Source of the DNA: AEGEAN-183 sp964614345
GTDB taxonomy: Bacteria; Pseudomonadota; Gammaproteobacteria; Magnimaribacterales; Magnimaribacteraceae
Direction of reading: 5' to 3'
Length of the DNA stretch: 16,558 bases
NCBI GenBank assembly: GCA_964614345.1
Contig: CAZTLP010000026.1
Coordinates: 1 to 16,558 of the forward strand
A model generated the notes under the pieces. That model made no database searches, was not told the DNA's origin, and saw nothing but the letters and a program-made list of their open reading frames with translations. A program made the position numbers and the translations under genes. Below, piece by piece: positions 1 to 7,518 of this stretch; position 1 is the first letter of the stretch, and every line of letters starts with the position of its first letter.

Positions 1-232
1 TTTCCCTTGGGTTACAGCTTATAAGCGTTATGAAGTAGATTTAAATAAATTTAAGCAGGTAAGGCGATGGTTTGATGATTTGAAAAACAGGCCTGCAGTT
101 AGAAAAGGCATGGATGTGGGAAAAGAAGCTAGAAATTTTGGGCAAAAGCCTACAAAAGAAAGCCTAAAGATGATGTTTCAACAAGACTCAAATTCGATTG
201 CTAAAGCAGCAGAAGACAAAAAAGAAGAATGA
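1..232 (+). CDS. Glutathione S-transferase, C-terminal part (5' end outside window)
   Basis: An open frame enters from the left edge (first full codon at base 2) and stops at TGA 230-232, giving 76 residues. The visible part starts FPWV, continues through DLNKF and RRWFDDLKNRPAV, then KGMDVGKE, and ends in a charged Lys/Glu tail. The RWF..L..RPAV pattern followed by a basic Val-Gly-Lys stretch is typical of the C-terminal helical domain of YfcG/YghU-type (nu class) glutathione transferases, which act as cytosolic disulfide-bond reductases or peroxidases. The N-terminal thioredoxin-like glutathione site lies outside the window, so class and activity cannot be confirmed. Its stop overlaps the next gene's ATG (ATGA), so the two are probably cotranscribed and translationally coupled. 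Confidence 0.75.
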   Translation, partial: FPWVTAYKRYEVDLNKFKQVRRWFDDLKNRPAVRKGMDVGKEARNFGQKPTKESLKMMFQQDSNSIAKAAEDKKEE

Positions 233-870
233 AGTTAGAGCTAGGAAACTATGAAATGGAGATGGTCTACCACGATCCTCTAATTTTTACTTTAAAGGGA
301 GTATTAAGTGAAGAAGAGTGTCAACATTTTATAAACATCTCTTATGCCAAGATGAAGAGATCTACTGTAAGTGGTTATGGTGAGGAAGCAGAAAGAAAAG
401 ACCATCTAGACAACAGAAGAACTAGCAGTAATTGTTGGATTGGTCACACGCAAGATTCTATAACTCTGTCAACTTTAAAAAGAATTTCAGAGTTAGTACA
501 AATTCCAAGTTCTCATGCAGAAGCATTTCAAGTGCTTCATTACTCAAATTCTCAAGAATATCAACCCCATCTAGATACTTTTGATACGGAAGATGAAGGT
601 TATCAGTCTTATTTAAAAAATGGAGGCCAAAGAATAGTTACAGCCTTGGCATACCTTAATAATGTAGAGAAAGGAGGCGAAACCAGTTTTCCCAATATAG
701 GAAAAGTGGTTACTCCTGAAACTGGGAAGATTGTTGTTTTCCATTTATGTAAAAAGGGAACAATTGAAACTAACACTGATGCCCTCCACGGTGCCATGCC
801 TGTGATTGAGGGTGAAAAGTGGGCATTCAATCTTTGGTTCAGAGAACAAGAAAGAATTGAAACAATATGA
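229..870 (+). CDS. 2-oxoglutarate/Fe(II)-dependent oxygenase, prolyl 4-hydroxylase-like
   Basis: A 213-residue cytosolic protein (no signal peptide) with the double-stranded beta-helix signature of the P4H family. The iron triad HxD...H is visible as H114, D116 and distal H187. K197, ten residues after the distal His, is the usual 2-oxoglutarate ligand. The GGQR segment (132-135) followed by TALAYLN, and GGETSFP (149-155), are characteristic P4H core strands. Known family members hydroxylate prolyl residues or other substrates using O2 and 2-oxoglutarate; the substrate here cannot be read from the sequence. The protein is essentially only the catalytic domain. The ATG at 229 overlaps the upstream GST stop and follows an AGAAGA purine stretch. 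Its own TGA overlaps the next ATG, so it is the middle gene of a tight three-gene unit. The oxygenase family call is firm; specificity is unknown. Confidence 0.85.
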   Translation: MKLELGNYEMEMVYHDPLIFTLKGVLSEEECQHFINISYAKMKRSTVSGYGEEAERKDHLDNRRTSSNCWIGHTQDSITLSTLKRISELVQIPSSHAEAFQVLHYSNSQEYQPHLDTFDTEDEGYQSYLKNGGQRIVTALAYLNNVEKGGETSFPNIGKVVTPETGKIVVFHLCKKGTIETNTDALHGAMPVIEGEKWAFNLWFREQERIETI

Positions 871-1868
871 AGAAAACAACTGCCTTAGTTTGTGAAACAC
901 TTACAGATGACCTTTCTGGTGTAACTTTAAAGGAATTAGAATTACCGGAAATATTGCCAAAACAATTATTGATCAAAGTCAAAGCAGCTTCAGTGAACTT
1001 TCCTGATCTTTTAATGACACAAGGTAAGTATCAACACAAACCTGAACTCCCTTTTATCTTGGGGATGGAAGGAGCAGGAGTAGTTGAAGAAATTGGCTCT
1101 GAGGTTTCAAAATTTAAGAAAGGTGATGAAGTTACCTTCGGTTCATGGGGAAATGGAGCTTTCTCTGATTACGTTGTAGTACCTGAAGATGGCCCCCAAC
1201 TAAAATCTAAAAGTCTTAACTTTGAAGAAGCTGCTTCTTTCCAAACAGCTTACTTAACGGCTTACGTGTCTCTTGTGAGAAGAGGTGAACTTATAAAAGG
1301 AGAAAACTTGTTGGTTCATGGAGCAACTGGAGGTGTTGGAATGGCAGCAGTTCAATTGGGGCACAAAATGGGGGCTAATGTCATTGCGACAGGAACTTCA
1401 GAAGACAAGTTAAAAAGCACATTAGACTGGGGAGCATCACATTCTCTTTTGACTCACAAAGAAGATAGTGTCAGCTTCAGGGAGGAGGTAAAGGAATTAA
1501 CTCAGGGTAAAGGTGCTGACGTAATATACGATCCAGTAGGCGGAGATGTCTTTGATGAATCCATAAGATGTATCAATTGGGGAGGAAGAATTCTCATAGT
1601 TGGTTTTACTAGTGGAAGAATTCCGACTGCGCCAGTTAATATGCCACTTATTAAAGGCTTTTCTATTGTTGGTGTTCGTGCAGGAGAGTTTGGACGAAGA
1701 GACCCTATTAAGGGTAAGGAAAATATTGAAGCTGTAAAGAAGCTGGCTGACGAAGGAAAGTTGAAACCTCACATCTGTAAAACTTTCAAACTTGAAGAAG
1801 GTAAAGAAGCTATTAAATTTTTATCAGAAAGAAAACTGGTAGGAAAAATTGCAGTAGTAATGGAATAA
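867..1868 (+). CDS. NADPH:quinone oxidoreductase-type MDR family enzyme
   Basis: A 333-residue medium-chain dehydrogenase/reductase. The N-terminal GroES-like domain has SVNFPDLLMTQGKY (42-55), LGMEGAGVVEEIG (65-77) and KKGDEV (84-89). The Rossmann domain carries the nucleotide motif HGATGGVGMAAVQL (151-164), and GGRILIVGF (239-247) and VGKIAVV (325-331) follow. The catalytic and structural zinc Cys ligands of alcohol dehydrogenases are absent, which places it in the zinc-free quinone oxidoreductase/enoyl reductase branch. These enzymes reduce quinones or activated alkenes with NADPH in the cytosol. GxGxxG-type residues are intact and the length is normal. The start ATG overlaps the oxygenase stop (ATGA), with only a weak ribosome-binding site, so coupling is likely. 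Its stop lies 3 bases from the end of the opposing isomerase gene. The specific substrate is unknown. Confidence 0.85.
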   Translation: MKKTTALVCETLTDDLSGVTLKELELPEILPKQLLIKVKAASVNFPDLLMTQGKYQHKPELPFILGMEGAGVVEEIGSEVSKFKKGDEVTFGSWGNGAFSDYVVVPEDGPQLKSKSLNFEEAASFQTAYLTAYVSLVRRGELIKGENLLVHGATGGVGMAAVQLGHKMGANVIATGTSEDKLKSTLDWGASHSLLTHKEDSVSFREEVKELTQGKGADVIYDPVGGDVFDESIRCINWGGRILIVGFTSGRIPTAPVNMPLIKGFSIVGVRAGEFGRRDPIKGKENIEAVKKLADEGKLKPHICKTFKLEEGKEAIKFLSERKLVGKIAVVME

Positions 1869-1871
1869 CTT

Positions 1872-2483
1872 CTATTGATTTATAAGTTCTTCTATTAGAT
1901 TTAACCTATCATTTCCAAAAAACATATTATCTTCATTAACAAACATAGTTGGTGATCCAAAACCTCCTCTCTTTGCTAATTCCTCGGTATTAATTTTTAA
2001 GGATTCTTTGGTGGAATCTAAATTAATAAAGGAAATAAATTCTTCGGAGTCCCACCCTAACCCTTCAACAATCTCAGTCATGACCTTATCCAAAGAAATG
2101 TCTAAATTTTTAGTCCAATAAGAATAAAAAACAGACTCAACATACTTAGAAACCTCATTTTTATCTAAAGCAAAAAAGACACCCCTCATAGCTTTCACGC
2201 TATTTACTGGAAAAATGTCAGGCCAATTTACCTTAATGCCTCTGATCGAGCTCCAATCTTTAAGATCTTTTTGAGAGTATGTAGCTTTTGGCTTGATGGG
2301 ATTACTTCTGGATTCATAAACACTTGGATTTATAGTATTGAATATACCGCCAACTAAAATTGGTCTCCAAACTAATTCTAGATCTAATCGGGAACACAGA
2401 TTCTCTATTTCTTTAAAAGCAAGATAGGTCCAGGGGCTACTGCAATCAAAGAAAAATTCTAATCTGCCTTTAGTACTAGCCAT
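1872..2483 (-). CDS. DsbA-fold oxidoreductase, 2-hydroxychromene-2-carboxylate isomerase-like (GST kappa family)
   Basis: A 203-residue protein from the ATG at 2483. It opens with a beta strand ending in FFDCSSPW (11-18), the site where HCCA isomerases and kappa-class GSTs carry the catalytic Ser of an F-SP-S motif in place of a CxxC. Near the C-terminus GGFGSPTMFV (173-182) holds the cis-Pro loop (P178), and FFGNDRL (188-194) matches the conserved FxGxDRL ending. Known members isomerise 2-hydroxychromene-2-carboxylate using glutathione, or are glutathione transferases. The frame stays open to 2576, but the extra 31 codons lie inside the upstream MBL gene and do not fit the family start. The ATG at 2483 gives an 8-base overlap with the MBL stop and the expected N-terminal strand. 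Naphthalene-type catabolic neighbours are absent, so the real substrate is open. Confidence 0.8.
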   Translation of the reverse strand: MASTKGRLEFFFDCSSPWTYLAFKEIENLCSRLDLELVWRPILVGGIFNTINPSVYESRSNPIKPKATYSQKDLKDWSSIRGIKVNWPDIFPVNSVKAMRGVFFALDKNEVSKYVESVFYSYWTKNLDISLDKVMTEIVEGLGWDSEEFISFINLDSTKESLKINTEELAKRGGFGSPTMFVNEDNMFFGNDRLNLIEELINQ

Positions 2484-3456
2484 CAAGTCCACTAAGTTCT
2501 GCCATTTGTTCGAATAAAAGAGTGATCTCTTCTCTTTGTTCCTCACCTCTATATTCTCTGTAAAGAGAATTAACATTTACTGCTATTCTTTCTCCATCTC
2601 CCCAACCTGAAAATAGATTTAGATCTATATCTTTGGCAGCCTCTATAGCACTCATACCAGATTCAAAGCGTTTTCTTGACTCCACATCAATATAAACTAA
2701 ATAATCTCTTACTGCTCTGACACCTCTGTTGTCAGTAACAGGACCATGTCCAGGTACTACAAAATCCACTTCCATTGCAATAATTCTGTCGCATGCATTA
2801 ATCCAATTTTCGACTGGTCCAGCCCAAAGAATAGGATGTCCTTCAATAAATAAGATATCTCCAGTAAAAACAACTTTATCTGAAGGCACATGCACTAAAA
2901 CATCGCCATTTGTGTGTGCTGGTCCAACTTCAATTAACTCAACTACTTTGTCTCCTACTTGCCTTTGCGTTTGACCACTGAAAGTAGTGTTGGGTAACTT
3001 CTTGGTTACGCCCTCAAAATTAAAACTTCCAAAACACTCAAGAAAATACTTTCCTAAAGCCCCCATTTCGGGTGCTTGCTTTATTAGAGCTGCCATCATT
3101 TCTGGAGACTCATGTGACATTTCTTCAAGAGTAGCTTGACTACAAATAATCTCTTTTGTTTCAACACAGCTATTACCATTGCAATGATCGCCGTTGGAAT
3201 GAGTGTTTATCAGAGCATGAATGTTTTTCATTCCAAGCGGTTCGGCTTTCTTCATAGACTCGAGCATCTCTTGAGTTAACTTTTCATCAAATAAAGTGTC
3301 AACGATTAGAGATTCATCCCCATCAACAATAAGTCCGGCATTACTCCAACCCCATCCTCCATCAGGTTGTAAATAGCAGTAGATGTTATTGCCTAAATCA
3401 CTTAGGCCCTTATTAAATGGTTTGATCCCTAAATTCTTAAAGTCTGATGCTTGCAC
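2476..3456 (-). CDS. MBL-fold metallo-hydrolase with HxNxDH motif
   Basis: A 326-residue metallo-beta-lactamase-fold protein without a signal peptide. The core metal motif reads THSNGDHCNGN (85-95), giving H86, N88, D90 and H91; most hydrolytic members have His where N88 sits. Other ligand positions are intact: H181 (GPAHTNGD), D200 (VFTGDILF) and H237 (VPGHGPV). About 80 further C-terminal residues are mostly helical. The start is GTG at 3456, preceded on the minus strand by AGAGG with a 6-base spacer. The gene overlaps the isomerase-like gene by 8 bases and is divergent from prc. Family members cleave thioesters, lactones, lactams or phosphoesters. The next-door glutathione-type isomerase makes a thioester or glutathione-adduct substrate thinkable, but this is only inference. 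Confidence 0.85.
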   Translation of the reverse strand: MQASDFKNLGIKPFNKGLSDLGNNIYCYLQPDGGWGWSNAGLIVDGDESLIVDTLFDEKLTQEMLESMKKAEPLGMKNIHALINTHSNGDHCNGNSCVETKEIICSQATLEEMSHESPEMMAALIKQAPEMGALGKYFLECFGSFNFEGVTKKLPNTTFSGQTQRQVGDKVVELIEVGPAHTNGDVLVHVPSDKVVFTGDILFIEGHPILWAGPVENWINACDRIIAMEVDFVVPGHGPVTDNRGVRAVRDYLVYIDVESRKRFESGMSAIEAAKDIDLNLFSGWGDGERIAVNVNSLYREYRGEEQREEITLLFEQMAELSGLDG

Positions 3457-3461
3457 TTATT

Positions 3462-3467
3462 ACCTCT
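3462..3467 (-). promoter_or_regulatory. Ribosome-binding site supporting the GTG start of the MBL-fold gene
   Basis: On the minus strand AAGAGGTAATAA directly precedes GTG (3456-3454). AGAGG at 3467-3463 sits six bases before the start codon, an ideal Shine-Dalgarno distance, so the unusual GTG is the preferred start. Confidence 0.6.
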
Positions 3468-3499
3468 TATAAAAACATATTAATGTTACTTAACAAGAA

Positions 3500-3529
3500 T
3501 TGTAAGTACCTCTAATACAACTATATAAT
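3500..3529 (+). promoter_or_regulatory. Predicted sigma-70 promoter of prc
   Basis: A perfect -10 box TATAAT at 3524-3529 lies 18 bases downstream of a TTGTAA (-35, 4 of 6 matches) at 3500-3505. Transcription would begin near 3536 and give a leader of roughly 20 bases before the ATG at 3558. It lies in the 101-base divergent gap shared with the MBL gene; no convincing promoter was found for the opposite direction. Confidence 0.45.
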
Positions 3530-3557
3530 TCTTAAACTCACTTTACTTATCATTGTA

Positions 3558-5621
3558 ATGACAAGATATTTCGAATTTTTAATAGTTACACTCTTTAGTT
3601 TCTTTTTATCCTATGGACTACTGGCAGAAAATACTGAGTATTCCTTTGATGAAGAGCACATAAAGTTGGCGAATGAGATTATTAAAATATTAGAAAATCA
3701 TCATTTTACAAAGAAAAAATATATCTCCTTAAAACCAGAAGCATTGAATTCCTTCTTGGATAGATTAGACCCTTCTAGAAGTATTTTTCTAGAGAAGGAA
3801 ATTACTGATTTTACTGATGATGGTCTTGATCCTGAAATCAATGACCAAAATGCTTCTTTAGAGAAAGCATTTAAGATATTTGGACTTTATAGGTCCAGAT
3901 ATTCTGAAAGATATCAACTCCAGAAAAGATTACTTTCAGAAATAGAGAATCTTGATCTGAGACAAAATAGGAAGATCCTTAAAGACAGAAGTGAGTCTAA
4001 AAGAAAAGAAACAACAGAAGACTTGAAAGTACTTTGGGAAGATTTGCTTGTTAATGATGTGATTCAGCTTAATCTAAATGGCAATGATATTAATGAAACA
4101 GGAATAAAACTTACCAAAAGAATAGATAATCAATTTAACTTCTTTGAAAGAACTACCTCTGATGATGTTGTCGATCTTTATATAAACTCTATAGCTCTTA
4201 GTTATGGTCCACACACAACTTATATGTCACCTAAAAGAACAGAAGATTTTGATATTGATATGAGCCTGTCTCTGGAAGGCATAGGGGCCTTATTATCTAC
4301 AGATGGGTTATACACAACAATTTCCTCTTTGGTTCCTGGCGGACCTGCAGAAAAGTCTGATAAGTTAAAACCAAATGACAGAATCGTAGGTGTAGCACAA
4401 GAAACTGAAGATGAGGTAACAGATGTTATAGGTTGGAGAATAGACGATGTTGTACAGCTAATAAGAGGACCTAAAGACACTGAAGTAAAGCTTGAAATAA
4501 TACCTTCAACTTCCTTAGATGAATCACAAACTAAAATAATTACCTTAACCAGAAATGTTGTAAAACTGGAAGACCAAGCTGCTGAAAAGCGAATAATCAA
4601 TATTAAAAATGCTGATTCTGAAATTAAACTTGGTGTTGTAGAGCTACCCGCTTTTTATATGGACTTTAATGCTTACCAAAACAGGGAATACGACTTTAGA
4701 AGTAGCAGTAAAGACGTAAAAAATCATATTAGAACAATGAAGGCTAATGACATTGATGGGTTAATCATTGATCTCAGAAATAACGGAGGAGGCTCATTAT
4801 TAGAGGCTAATGCCTTGGCTCAATTATTTTTAGGAGCTGGACCTAAAGTTCAAGTAAAGACTTCTAGTGGAAGTATTCATGGTTTAGGTGAAAGAAGAGG
4901 TTTTCAATTTTACGATGGGCCTTTAGCAATTTTAGTGAACCGGTTCAGCGCATCAGCATCCGAGATATTAGCAGGTGCAATTCAAGATTATGAAAGAGGA
5001 TTGATTCTCGGAACAGATACCTTTGGTAAAGGAACTGTCCAAAGAGTTCAATCCCTGTCTTTAGGCCAGATAAAATTTACGGAATCCAAGTTTTATAGAG
5101 TTTCTGGTAAAAGCACACAAAACAAAGGAATTTCTCCAGATATTTACCTTCCTAGTCCAATAGACACTGAAGAAATTGGAGAAAATAAGCTACCGGGAGC
5201 CCTTGAGTATGATTCGATTGCAAAAACAAAAGTAAGGGATTTCAATAGAATCATTGCTTCAACAGACCTACTCACCTCAGAACATGTTGAAAGAATTAAC
5301 AAATCGGTCTTATTTCAACACCTTGAAAAAATGAAAACCTGGAGAAAGATTCAACAAGATGAAAAATACCTTGACTTAAACATTGATAAAAGAAGAGCCA
5401 GTAAAGAAAATGCAGAAGCTGAATTACTTGTTATGGAAAATGATTTTAGAAAAAAAATTGGTCTTAATACATTTGAATCTTACCAAGCGTTTTTAGACAG
5501 AGAAGAGGCAGAAGAGGAGCCTGATATAGATGAAGAAATCCTTTTGGAAGCAGCGAATGTGCTCTCAGACTTTATAAAATACTCATATAAACCAGTTGTT
5601 TCCATGAATAAAACGGGGTAA
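3558..5621 (+). CDS. prc: Tail-specific (carboxy-terminal processing) protease Prc/Tsp
   Basis: A 687-residue periplasmic S41 serine protease, close to the usual length of gammaproteobacterial Prc. It starts with a short basic N-terminus and a hydrophobic signal segment (about 7-22, likely cleavage after LLA). A helical N-terminal domain with LDPSRSIFL (70-78) follows, then a PDZ domain around 236-335, where LEGIGALL and PGGPAEKS are visible. In the S41 protease domain, LRNNGGG is at 406-412 and NRFSASASE at 461-469. By alignment with E. coli Tsp the catalytic set is S466, D477 and K491 (FGKGTVQ). A charged C-terminal helical region (about 560-670) matches the Tsp C-terminal domain. Known roles are degradation of proteins with nonpolar C-termini and control of peptidoglycan hydrolases. 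No clear Shine-Dalgarno precedes the ATG. xthA follows after 3 bases. Confidence 0.95.
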   Translation: MTRYFEFLIVTLFSFFLSYGLLAENTEYSFDEEHIKLANEIIKILENHHFTKKKYISLKPEALNSFLDRLDPSRSIFLEKEITDFTDDGLDPEINDQNASLEKAFKIFGLYRSRYSERYQLQKRLLSEIENLDLRQNRKILKDRSESKRKETTEDLKVLWEDLLVNDVIQLNLNGNDINETGIKLTKRIDNQFNFFERTTSDDVVDLYINSIALSYGPHTTYMSPKRTEDFDIDMSLSLEGIGALLSTDGLYTTISSLVPGGPAEKSDKLKPNDRIVGVAQETEDEVTDVIGWRIDDVVQLIRGPKDTEVKLEIIPSTSLDESQTKIITLTRNVVKLEDQAAEKRIINIKNADSEIKLGVVELPAFYMDFNAYQNREYDFRSSSKDVKNHIRTMKANDIDGLIIDLRNNGGGSLLEANALAQLFLGAGPKVQVKTSSGSIHGLGERRGFQFYDGPLAILVNRFSASASEILAGAIQDYERGLILGTDTFGKGTVQRVQSLSLGQIKFTESKFYRVSGKSTQNKGISPDIYLPSPIDTEEIGENKLPGALEYDSIAKTKVRDFNRIIASTDLLTSEHVERINKSVLFQHLEKMKTWRKIQQDEKYLDLNIDKRRASKENAEAELLVMENDFRKKIGLNTFESYQAFLDREEAEEEPDIDEEILLEAANVLSDFIKYSYKPVVSMNKTG

Positions 5622-5624
5622 GAA

Positions 5625-6437
5625 TTGAAAGTTATTTCATTCAACATTAATAGTGTCAGGGCTAGAATCCATCAAGTTGAAGCCATAATAAAAAAACATG
5701 ATCCTGATGTTATCGGTTTACAAGAAACAAAAGTCCATGATGATGAGTATCCTCACGAAACCATAGAAGCTTTAGGTTATACCTCAATTATTCACGGGCA
5801 AAAGGGACATTATGGTGTTTCACTGCTTTCAAAAAAGAAACCTTCAAAAAATGGTAAGGGCTTCAAAACAGATACCGAAGAATCTCAGAAAAGATTTGTT
5901 TGGGGAGAATATAAAACAGATAAAAATTCTGTATTCGTATTAAATGGATACTTTCCTCAGGGAGAGGAAAGGAACCATCCAATTAAATTTCCTTATAAGA
6001 GGAAGTTTTACAAGGACCTAATTGTTCATTTAAAAGAAAACCATTCACCTAAACAATTTCTGATTGTTATGGGAGATCTGAATATTTCTCCCCAAGATAA
6101 AGATATAGGTATAGGTGAACAGAATCGAAAAAGATGGCTCAGAACTGGCAAATGCAGTTTTTTACCCGAAGAGAGAGAATGGTTAGACAACTTAACTTCC
6201 TGGGGTTTGTTAGATACTTTCCGTAGCCTATACCCCGATGTTGATGACAGATATAGCTGGTTTGACTATAGAAGTAGAGGTTTTGATGATCAACCAAAAA
6301 GAGGGTTACGCATTGATCAGATTTGGGCAACTCCAACTCTTAATAAAAAACTAGTGGATGCAGGCATAGACTATAACATTAGAGGAATGGAAAAACCCTC
6401 TGACCACGCCCCTATATGGTCATCTTTTGATGTCTAG
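5625..6437 (+). CDS. xthA: Exodeoxyribonuclease III (DNA repair AP endonuclease)
   Basis: A 270-residue enzyme almost collinear with E. coli XthA. It cuts DNA at abasic sites and removes nucleotides 3' to 5' in base excision repair. Active-site residues of the endonuclease/exonuclease/phosphatase fold are all present: N7 (FNIN), E34 (LQETK), Y109 (NGYFPQGE), D151 and N153 (MGDLNISP), D231 (RIDQIW) and H261 (SDHAP). The start is TTG at 5625; it places MKVISFNIN exactly where E. coli has MKFVSFNIN, and GGGGTAAG overlapping the prc stop supplies a ribosome-binding site. The 3-base gap after prc indicates cotranscription. The gene ends in a CTAG that also holds the opposing tadA stop. Nothing in the protein looks damaged. 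Confidence 0.97.
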   Translation: MKVISFNINSVRARIHQVEAIIKKHDPDVIGLQETKVHDDEYPHETIEALGYTSIIHGQKGHYGVSLLSKKKPSKNGKGFKTDTEESQKRFVWGEYKTDKNSVFVLNGYFPQGEERNHPIKFPYKRKFYKDLIVHLKENHSPKQFLIVMGDLNISPQDKDIGIGEQNRKRWLRTGKCSFLPEEREWLDNLTSWGLLDTFRSLYPDVDDRYSWFDYRSRGFDDQPKRGLRIDQIWATPTLNKKLVDAGIDYNIRGMEKPSDHAPIWSSFDV

Positions 6438-6883
6438 GATCTTTTCTTTAAAAAAAAGTTTTTTAAAATCTCAGAAGACTCTTCTTTAAGAATGCCTCCT
6501 TCATAACTAATTTTATGATTCAGAAATGCAGATTGCATTAAATTACCATTACTCTCAATTACTCCCGATTTAGGATCAGAGGCAGAGTAAATTAATTTCT
6601 TAATTCTTGCATGAACCAATGCACCTGCACACATTAAGCATGGTTCCAGTGTTGTAAAAACTAGAGTGTCTTTTAACCTATAATTTTTTAAATTCATAGC
6701 AGCATCCCTCAGAGCCATTATTTCGGCATGAGCTGTAGGGTCATTATTTGTAATAGGTTGGTTGTAACCTCTTCCAATAATATCTTCCTCTAAGACCACT
6801 ACTGCCCCAACAGGCACTTCTCCTTTTTTTAATGCTTTTTTAGCTTCAATTAAAGCCTCTTCCATGAAAGAATTTTTATCCAT
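6434..6883 (-). CDS. tadA: tRNA-specific adenosine deaminase TadA
   Basis: A 149-residue cytidine-deaminase-fold protein that converts adenosine 34 of tRNA-Arg(ACG) to inosine in the cytosol. The zinc and catalytic residues are seen as H52 and E54 in TAHAEIMALRDA, and C82 and C85 in LEPCLMCAGALVHARI (79-94). The PVGAVVV strand (24-30) and GRGYN (37-41) match the family. The length is at the short end of normal for TadA. The ATG at 6883 has only a weak AAGA upstream and follows the GNAT stop by 7 bases, so it is probably read from the GNAT promoter. Its TAG stop lies in a CTAG palindrome shared with the convergent xthA stop. Confidence 0.95.
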   Translation of the reverse strand: MDKNSFMEEALIEAKKALKKGEVPVGAVVVLEEDIIGRGYNQPITNNDPTAHAEIMALRDAAMNLKNYRLKDTLVFTTLEPCLMCAGALVHARIKKLIYSASDPKSGVIESNGNLMQSAFLNHKISYEGGILKEESSEILKNFFLKKRS

Positions 6884-6890
6884 TGTCTTA

Positions 6891-7430
6891 TTATAAATTT
6901 TTGATCATTTTTTTAAGGGGAACTGTAATGCCTCTAGAACTTTTCCAATTAACTACTTCTACAACTTGGTAACCGCTGTCTTTATAAAGTTTTTCTCCAG
7001 CTAAGGTTGCCATTAACTCACATTTGCTAAATCCCTCTTTGAGTGCCTCTTTTTCACTGACTGATATAATTAGTTTTCCCACACCCTTTCTGACCCAATC
7101 AGGATGAGTATACATAGCCCTTATTCTCGCTGCTTCAGTCTTTTTATCTAATAAATCAGAATTTCTTTCGATTGTGTGACTACCTCCAAACAAGGTCTTC
7201 CTTCTACTCCAACCCCCACAACCAACGATTTGTTCTCCAAATAGAATTTTATAATATGTCTTGTCTTCAATTAATTGGCGATCTAGACCCATAGCTTCAA
7301 AAGAAGCTTCAATCTGCTCTGTATTTAAATACGGTTTTTGGAGTTGATTGATAGACAAATTCATTACTTCAGTTAGATTCGGAATATCAGATACTTCTGC
7401 AGTAATAACTCGAAACTCTATTGTTTTCAT
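6891..7430 (-). CDS. GNAT family N-acetyltransferase
   Basis: A 179-residue protein with the GNAT fold. Strand beta4 and motif A appear as ARIRAMYTHPDWVRKGVGKL (101-120). Here the acetyl-CoA pyrophosphate loop is V113-R-K-G-V-G118, with Val at the position where Q/R is usual. EKLYKDSGY (146-154) is the typical motif B helix and loop. Such enzymes acetylate small amines, amino acids or protein N-termini; the substrate here is unknown. The ATG at 7430 is preceded on the minus strand by AAGAGAAG at a suitable distance. tadA follows 7 bases downstream, so this is the first gene of a two-gene unit, divergent from the TonB receptor. Confidence 0.8.
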   Translation of the reverse strand: MKTIEFRVITAEVSDIPNLTEVMNLSINQLQKPYLNTEQIEASFEAMGLDRQLIEDKTYYKILFGEQIVGCGGWSRRKTLFGGSHTIERNSDLLDKKTEAARIRAMYTHPDWVRKGVGKLIISVSEKEALKEGFSKCELMATLAGEKLYKDSGYQVVEVVNWKSSRGITVPLKKMIKNL

Positions 7431-7462
7431 AAAAACTTCTCTTTTTCAGTTCTCATTACTAA

Positions 7463-7489
7463 ATTGTAACAATACTGTCTTAAAATCAA
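7463..7489 (-). promoter_or_regulatory. Possible promoter of the GNAT-tadA unit
   Basis: On the minus strand TACAAT (7468-7463, 5 of 6 matches to the -10 consensus) follows TTGATT (7489-7484, 4 of 6 to the -35) with a rather short 15-base spacer. It would start transcription about 25 bases before the GNAT ATG. The prediction is weak and by eye only. Confidence 0.3.
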
Positions 7490-7504
7490 GCTTTAAGTTA
7501 GAAT
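7475..7504 (+). promoter_or_regulatory. Possible promoter of the TonB-dependent receptor
   Basis: TAGAAT at 7499-7504 matches the -10 consensus at 5 of 6 positions. The best -35 at 18 bases is a poor CTGTCT (7475-7480). Transcription would start near 7511, a few bases before the leader hairpin, giving a leader of about 67 bases. A weak -35 would fit an activated promoter, but that is inference. Confidence 0.25.
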
Positions 7505-7518
7505 GCTTTCAGATATAG

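Noticed and set aside
1871..1905. Repeated CTTCTATT.GATTT-like motif at the end of the isomerase gene
   Set aside because: The two copies are imperfect, lie within coding sequence for Leu/Ile/Glu-rich residues, and occur nowhere else I noticed.
2484..2576. N-terminal 31-codon extension of the isomerase-like protein
   Set aside because: It overlaps the MBL gene by a further 93 bases and precedes the expected first beta strand; the ATG at 2483 fits family length and coupling.
3461..3513. Two copies of TACCTCT in the MBL/prc divergent gap as operator repeats
   Set aside because: One copy is the MBL ribosome-binding site read on the opposite strand; the other has no matching symmetry, so chance is enough.
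4220..4600. Antisense 126-codon frame inside prc
   Set aside because: It lies opposite the PDZ domain coding sequence, is Ser/Thr/Ile-rich without any recognisable domain, and is explained as a shadow frame.
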